In this document: piece by piece, positions 52,028 to 62,404 of the stretch
How positions within the stretch are numbered: position 1 is the stretch's first letter
Layout: every line of letters starts with the position of its first letter
From: Gorsachius magnificus
Lineage: Eukaryota > Chordata > Aves > Pelecaniformes > Ardeidae
Length of the DNA stretch: 64,000 nucleotides
NCBI GenBank assembly: GCA_034008185.1
Contig: CM067081.1
Location: 108,819,265 to 108,883,264 of the forward strand
Direction: 5' to 3'
The notes under the pieces: model-generated
Seen by the model: only the letters and a program-made list of their open reading frames with translations
Database searches by the model: none
Told to the model about the DNA's origin: nothing
Translations under genes and position numbers: made by a program

Positions 52028-52167
52028 TTTTATAAAGCATTCATTAAATGTCTTGCTAAATTACATAAAGATCATAATAGACATTTAATGGATGCTTTTT
52101 AAAGTGAAGTAGAAATTACTTTAGATTATAAGTAACTGTAGGTTTATAAAGCCATCATTATATGTCT
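52028..52167. repeat. Three-armed inverted/direct repeat; hairpin-forming element
   Basis: Arm 1 (52028-52053) and arm 2 (52079-52104) are inverted copies. The inner 20 bases (52034-52053 with 52079-52098) pair completely, with one G-T pair, across a 25-base loop. Outward, pairing continues after one mismatch. Arm 3 (52143-52167) is a direct copy of arm 1 (52029-52053) with 22 of 25 bases the same, so it can also pair with arm 2. The structure resembles an old palindromic transposon or conserved repeat, or a microRNA-like hairpin. No known family is recognised. Confidence 0.85.
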
Positions 52168-52910
52168 ATTAAGACCATTTTACTTAAGTGCTCCATAATT
52201 AGAGAAGAGCCAGAATTTTAATTGCACATTTGCAAACTGCTAGCTAGGACTTCTGAAAACAGCTCTCCCTTTACCTTAGCCACTGTTGAAAAGAGTTTGC
52301 ACTTTTTGCAGGTTTTATTTCTGATTTTTTTTTTTTTAATTTGTAAGTAATAACCTACTATACTATAATCAATTATATGAGACAGAAATAAGAGGGCATA
52401 TAATACACTAATAGTTCCTTAAAATGATTTCTAATAACCAAGAAAATAATTTTGAGATTATTTTTTGTTTGGTAACTGTTAACATTGACTCTGATTGGGA
52501 ACTCTTTGGCCCAAAATTGACAAGGGGGTGCAGGGTACTTTTAGCTCTGGATGATTAGCTGACAACAGGCAATAATAATAATTTTTCCCAAATGTAGTTC
52601 TTATGGCCTAAAATCTACCTCTTACATAACTGCCCAAACTGTGAAAATATACTTGTCATTGTTTCTATTGCATTCAGTATCACTGGAGACGCTAAATAGC
52701 TTTTTCTTTTAATCATGGAGAATGTAAATCATGGAGAACATAAAGTGTCTTCAGCTGACAGATATACTGCAGAGTAGAAACAGTGTTCTTGAGGACAGCA
52801 ACATTGTCCAAGTCCATTCTGCTCCATTCTTAATTCAGTTGTCAGATCTCAGTTTCATAACAACCAAAACTCAGAATTTGAAATGTTCTTCCATCTTTGA
52901 ATAAAAAGAA
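52168..52910. other. Non-coding gap before the CR1 fragment
   Basis: AT-rich sequence with a T tract near 52326-52338. No element is recognised. Confidence 0.5.
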
Positions 52911-53560
52911 CAGAATCATAGAATCATGGGATATTTGGGGTTTAAGGTCATCTAGTCCAACCCTTTGCAATGAGCAGGGACTTCTTCAACTAGATCAGTT
53001 TGCTCAAAGCCCCATCCAACCTGACCTTGAATGTTTCCAGGGATGGGACATCTACAACCTCTCTGGCAATCTGTTCCAGTGTTTCACCAATACCATTGTA
53101 AAAAATGTCTTCCTTATATCTAGTCTGAATCTACCCTCTTTTAGTTTAAAACCATTACCCCTTGTCCTATCGCAACAGGCTACAATAAGGTCTCCCTGGA
53201 GCCTTCTCTTCTCCAGGCTGAACAAGCCCAACTCTCTCAGCCTGTCCTCATAGGAGAGGTTCTCCAGTCCTTGGATCATTTTTGTGGCCCTTCTCTGGAC
53301 CTGCTCCAACAGTTCCATCTCTTTTCTGTGCTGAGGGCTCCAGAGCTGGATGCAGGGCTCCAGGTGGGGTCTCACCAGAGCAGAGTAGAGGGGCAAAATC
53401 ACCTCCCTCAACCTGCTGGTCCTGCTTCTTTTGATGTAGCCCAGGGTACGGTTGAGCTTTTCATCCACCAGTACCCCCAAGTCTTTTTCTGCAGGTCTGC
53501 TCTCAATTCCTTCATCCCCCAGCCTGTGCTGATACCAGGGGTATCTTGGACTTGGTATTA
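52911..53560 (-). mobile_element. CR1 LINE, 5'-truncated 3' end
   Basis: On the minus strand the element carries the last part of the CR1 ORF2 and then a short 3' UTR. It ends at about 52911 in two copies of an ATGATTCT-type octamer, the tail characteristic of CR1. CR1 is the dominant LINE of birds and other sauropsids and usually inserts as short 5'-truncated pieces without clear target duplications, as here. The left (3') end is precise. The 5' break near 53560 is judged by where the protein similarity stops. Confidence 0.92.
53052..53560 (-). pseudogene. CR1 ORF2 C-terminal fragment (end of reverse transcriptase)
   Basis: The minus-strand frame is open for about 165 codons of CR1-derived sequence. 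It reads AEKDLGVLVDEKL, LYSALVRPHLEPCIQLWSPQ, ELLEQVQRRATKM and YEDRLRELGLFSLEKRRLQG in that order, the familiar end of CR1 ORF2 after the polymerase core, and closes at about KHWNRLPERL. The endonuclease and catalytic RT core are missing through 5' truncation, so it cannot retrotranspose. The open frame also runs past the CR1 boundary to 53636 in flanking DNA, and that part has no meaning. The lack of internal stops suggests a fairly recent insertion or chance. Confidence 0.88.
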
Positions 53561-56500
53561 TTTTAGACTTTTTCTTTACTTCCATGTAAACATAAAACAT
53601 GCCTTCCACAGCCAAGGAAGTATGTACAAAGCCCATTGGTGTCTCATTCTTTTCAGAAACATAACTTTGACCTTAGTGATACATCAGATTCTATTTACCA
53701 GCATGGGCATGTGGATTCAGAAAGAGAGATCTCGGTGTGAGATGGTCTCCCATGTGAAATGCTACGTGACCTGCTTCTGTTCATATTGTTTTGAATTTCC
53801 CAGCTGTTTATTGATGTTTATATTTTCTTTTCAATGTGGGCTCAAAGCAGAAGCAAAGTATTTCCATTTGAGTAGCAGAATGTTAGAAATGGAAAAATGG
53901 CAGAAAGGGTCAACCCTCACCTTACACCTATCACTGCTCCCCGTTCCATTGCATCCCTTTCCTTTCCATTACCCTCAGTTCAAGGCTGACAAAATTACAT
54001 TTTCTCTGTTCAGTTTGGTCATGCTTAAAGTCTTGCATCAAATATACTTATGTTAGTGTCTATGGGCCCCCAAGAGTGAATTAAATGATGTGACTAACAT
54101 TCCTGAAGGCCATTTTCTATTAAAATCCAGTTATTGTTTGCTTTTGTAATTCTGATTGGTTGATTTTAATAGGTCTTTCCAACAAATATATTTAGCTTGC
54201 TAGCAATTTTATAGAGTATACAAGCATTATACTCAGATAACTGTATGCTTTCCTAGTCTGAAATTCATCTAATATTGCATAGGTGGGGGAAACCACAGGG
54301 AGCTCCTTTTTAAAAAAACTTAGTCTTTGAGACTATCAAATAAGTTTGTCAAGAAATTCAACTACCTTGCAAACTGACTGTACTTTCTTCACCTCTAAGC
54401 TGACGTTCTTTAAGTGTGAGCTCTGGCCAAGTAATTCTCCATATTTTTTTTTGCTGTCAAGGGTCAGTTCCGTCTTTTAGCTTAGTCACAGACACACAGG
54501 CCTATTGCGGCAAGTAGTCTTGAGTACCTACCTTGCAAAAAATTCTGCTGTTTCTTTATTTATCCTTGTAAGGGAGAGTGGTATTAAACAGTATAAGGAA
54601 CTAGAAAAAGAGAGTGATATATAAAAAGACAAGATGGCAAACTGATTAACGACTCAAGACGAAAGTGGAAAAGAAGTAATGGGGGAGAAATAAACATATG
54701 CAAAATGACCTGATACTACGAGGAAGATAAAAGCAGAAGATGGACAGCAAGGAGAGAACAGGAAAGAAAAAAGGGAGTAATACACGAAGTCTGTATTAAA
54801 AAAAACCCAGGCACTGGAGAAACCGGTCGGAGATTTAGTCAGGTAGCTGCACTGGAGCACATTTAACAGCAGGCCTAACAAAGAAAGTGGCCAGATGAGA
54901 TTAAATCCTCCAAATTGAAATAACACTATCAGTTGACAGTTGCACTTTGGGCAGGGTATACTTTGCCCTGAGAAGCAGTGCAAGGGTATCACTGCATTCT
55001 AGTAGAGATACTGGTATTATACTCTCATATGGGGTCATGTATTGCTATAAAAAAGCAGCTATAAACACCTTACTTTTTCTACTTAAAACATTACAAGGTC
55101 TGTGCCTGCTGGAGTTGGCATTCAAAAGGAAAATGTTCACAGGCACTGTCTGGGATTTGTATCGCTAAGAGAACACTTCGAGTCTGAGTTGCTTTTTCCT
55201 TTGTGCTCAGAACAATTCAGAATTTTGTATTATATTATATATTTCACTTCTGTATTTCAAGTCTGCTCTTCCAATAGCTGAGACCTTAGGCTTGGTTTGG
55301 GAAATAACCCTAGAAGAAAACCCTTTGTCTTCTGAATTCCGTATTTAGTTCCTGGTTGCTCAATATTTTAAGCACATAAATATTTATTCTACTATAATAT
55401 CTTGGTTGCACAGGAGTGTTCCAACTTTATTAACCAGTGAAATATTAAAGCAGTATCCTCCTTCTCATGTAACTATAACAAAGCTTTAAGGTACATCAGT
55501 GACTATGCTTTTTGTCTTCTAAAATCACCAATAACACTGTCAGTGCAAATGTACAAATGCAAGTAAAGCACTTAGTGACGGCCAAAATAATAGTATTATA
55601 CTGGCAGCCACAAGTGAATGGTTACAGAAATCAAGAGGTACAGACAGACTCATAAACATGGCACCAAAAATTGTTGTTATGGAAACTGAGTTTCCCAGGA
55701 CACATCTACTGATCCTAAAATATTTCATCTTAGCTTGTAGCTAGAAGTTTGCAGCTGCTCCCTACTTACAGTATAAGAACGTACAAACAGCTTTTCAGCC
55801 ATCTGTGGTACAGCAAACTATTCAGAAATTGCTTTCCTCTGAGAGTCCAGCAGTATTTTCCACAAAATGTTCAGTTTTACTGCCTTCTTCAAGACATTGT
55901 CGTTGAATAGAAGCATAGCATTTTGACAAGTATTCTTAAATGCAGCACAGAAGTACTGACTTGTTACTACCATAATAAACCCTGAAGTCTATGATGCTTT
56001 CTTTTAAAACTGCAATTCATCAATTATGACATGTTTCTAAAGCTTCATAATACCACACTGCATTAAACTATTTGGATGAATTTAGCTCTTAATTTTGTCA
56101 AATAGATCCATATTTATTCTCTCTCAAAAGGCAATGCAATGGAAAACATAGAAAATTACAGAGTCAGCAGCTGACCATGTACAGTGATTTTTTTCTGGGA
56201 AGGATTTGACAGTCAATATTTGTTCACTTTAATTTCAATGCCAGAATTCAGCTGGTTTGGGTTTTTTTTTTTCTATCTTCAAAATGTCATAATCACTCTA
56301 GAAATAGAAACTGCATTATATATACAAGCCTACAATGGATGGTAATATCTGGTCTTGGAATACATGATTATTCAGTAGGCTGTAAGTATTAGCTGATATT
56401 TATGTGATGTGTTATAGTAAAGAGGTAATAAAGAGGATATGAGAGAAAATGCCCTGAGGTGAAACCTTGGCTTCATTGAAAATCAATGGCAAAATTCCTA

Positions 56501-56984
56501 TTGCTCGCCAGTGGGACAAAGACTTTGCTGTCCATGTGAGAACTGAAATAGAATTTAATTTCTCCACTTGTAAGAACTTGTATGATGTGATTATTTTATT
56601 TGGGTTTAATTCTGTGTTATTTCTTCAGGCAAAGCTCCAATTGAAATCTCTTGTCTCTTGCAATCAGTGGGAATTTTTCCTAAGGGGAACATTTTGCCGG
56701 GACTGCACAATTTGTTCTTTTTTGTTGTTTATTTTTTGTCCATTTTATTGTTTATCTTATGGGAGAATAAGGGAAATAGGCAGCTTTTTGGAACTGAGTA
56801 AAATGAAAAGGAAAAACAGACCACGAAAAAGAGGTAAAGATTAAACAGGGTTAATCAAGTTTAAATTTATATTGTGGATGTGGAATTAGGGCTACCTCAC
56901 TTGCATAAAGGTTCTTTCACTCTATTCTTTTTCAAAGTTTAAGAAGGTACCTTAGTGAAAGAGTTGAAGGGGTTGGCCCTTGAG
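53561..56984. other. Non-coding
   Basis: No gene is supported. The long plus-strand open frame at 53271-54056 starts in the CR1 antisense and runs into flanking DNA, so it is not a gene. The block 54080-54220 contains ACATTCCT (TEAD-like) and ATTGGT (CCAAT box on the other strand) and reads like non-coding sequence under constraint. The frame at 56467-56844 (125 codons) matches nothing I know. Confidence 0.45.
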
Positions 56985-57560
56985 TCTGTGCCCCTCAGAG
57001 CCATTTTTTCCTATTTCATCTGTGGCTTCCTGCCACACCAAGTCCCAAGGATGCTGTCTGGCATCCTGCTCCCAGGTAACTGCCTCTCCTGCTGGTGCCT
57101 GGGGAAGGGGCTGGATACCGGACCCATCCCCACGTACCCATCCTGTTTTGCAGCTCTGGTTACGGGCACCAGTCCACCCTCCCTGCAGCAGTCATGGTCC
57201 TGCTGGTGGCTGCCACCACTAATGGACCCCTGATGTCCTGATGTCTCTCAGATGCCTTTCCATGTCACTTGCCAGTGGTGGGTGGGGGGGAGGTAGCAGT
57301 GCTTCAGGGATGCCAACCTCTAAGGGGAAAGGCTGCTGCAAGTGGTCCACAGGGAAGCACCAGCAGTGGCAGAGTGTGTGAGGCGGAGTGGGGAAGGATA
57401 GGCATAGGGTGAGGAAGCCACCGCTGGTCTGCATGGTTTGCAGGGGTGGGCATTTTCACCCCCACCTGCACATGGGGGAGGTGGCTGACAGACAGACAGA
57501 CAGACATCAGCCCTGGGGGAAAGTTATTGGGATCAAACCATTTTCTCTTGCTCTCTGCAG
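56985..57560. other. GC-rich patch with (GACA)5 repeat
   Basis: About 575 bases are GC-rich compared with the flanks. A perfect (GACA)5 run is at 57487-57506. Short open frames on both strands have low-complexity composition and no recognisable domain. It may be an unrecognised degenerate retroelement or a local GC peak. Confidence 0.5.
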
Positions 57561-60500
57561 CATTCGCTTTTTAGTTTTACATTATGTGGGCCTTAAGGAC
57601 AGGGCTGGGCTGTCCTGTGTGGCACGAATGTGACCTGCCCACCCTGAACTTCTGTTCTTCTTAAGGAACCTATGCTATGGAGCCTTCTGGAAGTCACCTC
57701 ATCTTGCTTGCAACACTTAACAGGGAAAGGGTCTATTCCTTGGTAGCTAGTGGAATAGCTGAATCTTTCTTGTCATTAGTGTGCTTAGTTTCTAGCATTA
57801 GCTTGCCTTTACCTGCTGAAATAAAGATCCACTTATTAATGTTTTTTTCATGTTACCTTTTCTTGCATATTTTAAATGTAGATTGAGCTATGCTTTCTGA
57901 CTATAAGCAGGTTTTAAAAATTCAGGTCACTCTTATACAATTACTTTTAAAGTCTCAGCACCCTGCACCCTGCTGATGTATTGTGTCCCTCAGGAAAAGA
58001 TGCTGTATTTCAGCAATAGCCTTACTATGATATAGGTAATGAAACCTATCTATTCAGGATTTGTCCTACCTCTAAGGCCTGTGTTAACGTTACCTACATC
58101 ACCGCAAAGAAAGGTACAATTGTGTTCATCACTGAATAATTTCTTACAAACTCAACAAAATATGCTTGTTAATGCCGTGTTGCAAGTTGAAAGCCACAAA
58201 GAAACATTGACATGGAATTTACTCCCAAATTACCATGACATTGAAATTTGTTAGCTTATTTCCTCCATTTCAGAAGGTTCATATTTGTGTTATTGATTTA
58301 ATAAATATCAGCAAAAATGCATATCTAACAAAACACTTGAATGTTTCTAAGCCATGTAGTAATGTAGATACTCTAAAAATGATATCTTTTTTACATCTTT
58401 TGTATTTTTCTCCTATGGTTCATTTTTTGGTCAACTTTCCAGCACATGTTAGAAGTATAAACCATTATAGACTTTTAAATTTTACAGATGCTGCTAAAGT
58501 AAGTGTAAGAAGTTTTATCTTTGCATTTCATAAATGTTTCAGCCATTTAAAGGTTTCAATATTGTACTTCTTTTAAGATTAATTTAAATGTATAGTCCAA
58601 TTTGTGTCACTTCTCCCATGGAAAAAAGAAAAATGGTGATACTCACTTTAAAAAACAAATCCATCCTTTTCTTATATACTTAAGATAGGCAAGATCCTGA
58701 ATAACTGGGGGGGGCGGGGGAGGGGGGAAGTACTTTTAGTTCTATGTTGTGTAATTGTTAAGCAAATCTTACACTACTTGTTTGATTCCGATGTTAAGAA
58801 CTTGATCTGGGATGGTGCCATGTGTCCTGAGGGCTACCTGCAGGTACCAAAAGAAATGGTATTTTCACTCTTTGTACACTGTTAGAAGCAACTGGGGAAA
58901 AAAAAAAACAGCCTCAAAAAGTAAAGGGGGAAAAAAAGTTCCCTGTAGTCTCCATATATTTTTCAGCACAAAATGATATAACTCTCCAATTTTTTAGCTT
59001 TTGTTTTCAGAAAAGAAATTTAAGAAGGCTCTTGAAAATAATAACTTTGCCTGAAAAAAAGCCCTGAATATCCTATCTACTATATAGAGAAAGCAGTTTA
59101 TAACAGAATTTGTAACTAAACCCATACAAGATTTCTAAATTGCATATTAGTAGAAAGATATATATAAACACTATGAATAAAACTAAAATGTGATATACAT
59201 ATAGATCATTCATTTTCAGGTTCTCAGTGCTGATCCATTTCATATGTATGATCTTGGGTTATATGACGATTTTCTGCTAAGCTTTCCCATTGTTGATGGT
59301 AAGACTCAAATATCTCATCAGTATCTGTCAGGTGTAGTAATTATTAGCTGCCCTTCAAATTAAATTATGAAGTAGGACAATAAAATATCATCTGGAGAGA
59401 GCTGTACAAACCAAGCAAAATATGGATGCTGATTTTCTGTATATAATATATACATCGTGTGAATAAAAGATATATAGTAGTTTTTTACTGGGTGTGTTGG
59501 ACAAATGCCCAAATGTGTGAAAATAGATGCAGGACAACTCCACTGCATTTTATATAATATCAATTATTTTTCTGTTGCTAAGATCAATACTATTCCAAAA
59601 TAGTTGTAAAATTAGGAAATTTGGCTCTTATCACTAGTACTTTAAAGTTAGTTTTAATGCTGGAGGCACAGAACAGGTTGACAGCTTTGGTTTTTGGCTA
59701 GCATACATGAGCACATCAGTGGAAAATATTTACAAAACTTTTTTCAGTAGAATAGATTAACTCCGTGCCAAAAACAGCTAATGAAGGGAAGAGAGAATAG
59801 GACAAGCTAAATAAATTATATGTCTGGTGTTTGATTAAAAAAATGTCTATTTAATGATTCAGACTTAAGTCTTTAAAGTCAGCATTGCTTATAACTTTAA
59901 TATTATGCAAATTGCAATAAATATTTTAAGAAATTACAATTATTTACCTGTTTGAAAATTTTGTTTTGTTATTGAATTACTGCCATTTTGGGTTTTCTTA
60001 TACATACTATTTTATCAGTGCCATTGTAAAAACCTACATTTGATTTGAATGAAATCAAGTGTTTCCAATTCCTACGGGTTTTCTTTTTTCTTTCTTTACT
60101 TGATATCAGATAGCCTTAAGACATTGTTCATTCTTTTTTTTTTTTTTCTCCCCTAAACCACTAAAAAGAAAAAGAACACATTCTCTGCACTGTGAAAACA
60201 GGGGGACAACAAAGAAGCAGTAAATCCAGGTGCAAGCCCAGAGTGCCTTTCTGTTATATATAAAAGAAGGATAGAGGAGAAAACAGATGTCCAGATATGA
60301 CTTCTGAGACTTTTAAGGTGGGTGGAGAAAATGTGACTCTCCAGTTAAATTAGCTTTGAAAATACATCAATGTTTCAGCTTAGAAGTTTCATCTAATGTC
60401 AGCATATGCACTCAGTGCAACACTTCAGTACATTTTTAGCAAGCTATGCTGTAACATCAGCCATGGTACCTAAGATTTAAGCTTAGTCAGGTTGAAGAGA

Positions 60501-61815
60501 CAGGCTATATATGAAGCCCAGAGTACCTTTTTTCCATGAAGTTTTAGACGCATTTTAATTCATTAACTAGTTCACAGGTGTCTGTTTCAGTACAGTACAA
60601 AAATTTGCCTAAAATGCATTTTACAAAGCTGAATGTAATAAGGACTGGAGTGCATTTTGTAGACCAAGTGTTTGTGTAATACCTTTGCTTGAATTCAGAG
60701 CTGTGTTACCTGAATTATTAAGCACTAGTTTATAATAAAAAAAAACCCCACAGTATCTAAAAGGATTTTCTCCATTATGGCCAAGTCAAAGAAGCCAACT
60801 GATTCCTATTCTGCTGGGAACACTCAGCTCTTCATAGGAATTTTTATATCTTGGAGTCAGTCCAGTGGGAATATTTCTGACACCTCTTAAGAAAAATTCT
60901 AAACCCTTTTCCTCACCCTCACTCAGCCACAGGTGACCAGTGAAAAGCATAAGCCATTTCTGGTGCCTTGGATATTGTTCATGGGATCAAAAGGTTACTT
61001 CTGGTTGTGAAATTCTGGAGACTGAAATGTTGCTGTGTATTTCAGGGCATGAGGTTACGCTTCACTAAAACTTCATCTTGGAAGTAAATACTCAGGACCC
61101 AATAGAAAAAAAGGTGACTGCTAAGTAAACTGACCTACATTATTCTAAATGATTATACATATTTTTTAATTCTCACAAGAATGAGTCCTCATATGTTCCT
61201 GATTTAACTTCCCCGATTTAGCATAGCCATACCCATTTACTAAGAAGGTTGCACTGTAAAAATAAAGTGCAAGCATAGAAACCTCCTATTATCTCTTTTT
61301 TCTCTCACTTTTAAAATACATATCTCTCATATTTTTAATGTATTTTCTCATTCAGCACAAGAGAGGACTTGTGGGTGAAACAGAACAGAGCTTGGCCTTA
61401 GATGTTGATTTCACAGAGGTATCTTAGCTGCATTTAGAATTTGCATTTGGGTTCAAAATGACATAAGATCTTTTTATTGAAACATTATTCATAGTTGCTT
61501 TGTTTTCTGTCAGTCAGTTCTTAACCCCTAATCATCAGGGTTCAAGCAATGAGTGTCATTAATAACATTGTGAAAAAATACTACAATAAAATGTTTTAGA
61601 AACAAACTTCAAATAAAAGAATATTTTACTGCCAGAAAAGTCCCGCTAACTGCAGGTATAATATCCTGCATAATGGCCTCACAAATGTCTCATGTCAAGC
61701 CCCAGAATCAAAAAAATTCATAGAGAAGTCCAATATTCTGACACTTTGTATTAGAATTTGAGTTTCATAATCTCTGTCTCTTCCTCTCACACACTCGCTC
61801 TCACTCTCACCTGCT
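57561..61815. other. Non-coding, AT-rich
   Basis: A G-rich tract is at 58707-58727, broken only by a C and an A. A T tract is at about 60136-60149. TTGATTT and AAATCAA form a short inverted repeat near 60043-60058. No gene or transposon is recognised. Confidence 0.45.
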
Positions 61816-61820
61816 CATGC
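61816..61820 (-). repeat. Target-site duplication CATGC, left copy
   Basis: CATGC abuts the LTR at 61821 and is repeated exactly at 62400-62404. Confidence 0.9.
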
Positions 61821-62399
61821 TGTCGTGGTTTAACCCCAGCTGGTAACCTAGCCCCACCCAGCCGCTCTCTCACTCCCCCCAACAGTGGGATCAGGGAGAG
61901 AATCAGAAGAGTAAAAGTGAGAAAACTCATGGGTTGAAATAATAACAGTTTAATATGGAAAGAAAAAGCTGTGCACACAAGCAAAGCAAAGCAAGGAATT
62001 CATTCTCTGCTTTCCATGGTCAGGCAGGTTCTCATCCATCTCCAGGAAAGCAGGGCTCCATCATGTGTAATGGTGACTTGGGAAGACAAACGCCATCACT
62101 CTGAATGTCCCCCTCCTTCCTCCTTTTTCCTCCAGCTTATATACTGAGCATGACGTCATATAGCATGGAATAGCCCTTTGGCCACTTTGGGTCAACTGTT
62201 TTGGCTGTGCCCCCTCCCAACTTCCTGTGCACCTGACAGAGCATGGGAAACGGAAAAGCCCTTGACTGGTGTAAGCCCTGCTCAGCAACAACTAAAACAT
62301 CAGGGTGTTATCAACATTCTTCCAGTACTAAATCCAAAACACAGCACTGTGCCAGCTACTAGGAAGAAAATTAACTCTATCCCAGCCCAAACCAGAACA
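61821..62399 (-). repeat. Solo LTR, minus strand, variant of the same family (579 bp)
   Basis: Read on the minus strand it begins TGTTCTGG and ends AACCACGACA. It shares the first roughly 270 bases (AATTTTCTTCCTAGTAGCTG, GGATTTAG, the CRE and TATA region) and the last roughly 130 bases with the LTRs at 3842 and 22974. The central part (about 61957-62115) is unlike theirs. Exact 5-bp duplications flank it and no internal retroviral sequence adjoins, so it is a solo LTR. It keeps a full CRE palindrome TGACGTCA (62151-62158), a TATA box (62136-62143) and a poly(A) signal (61949-61954). Confidence 0.93.
62136..62158 (-). promoter_or_regulatory. CRE palindrome plus TATA box in solo LTR
   Basis: On the minus strand TGACGTCA (62158-62151) is followed by TATATAAG (62143-62136). 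This is a compact CREB/ATF-type core promoter layout in U3. Whether it is used cannot be seen from sequence. Confidence 0.6.
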
Positions 62400-62404
62400 C
62401 ATGC
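62400..62404 (-). repeat. Target-site duplication CATGC, right copy
   Basis: It is identical to 61816-61820 and fixes the boundary of the minus-strand solo LTR. Confidence 0.9.

Noticed and set aside
53271..54056. 261-codon plus-strand open frame, the longest in the window
   Set aside because: The first third is antisense to CR1 ORF2 and the rest is flanking DNA. It is a shadow of the retroelement.
56467..56844. 125-codon frame ending in a basic stretch
   Set aside because: No family recognised. The Lys/Arg-rich end comes from an A-rich tract.
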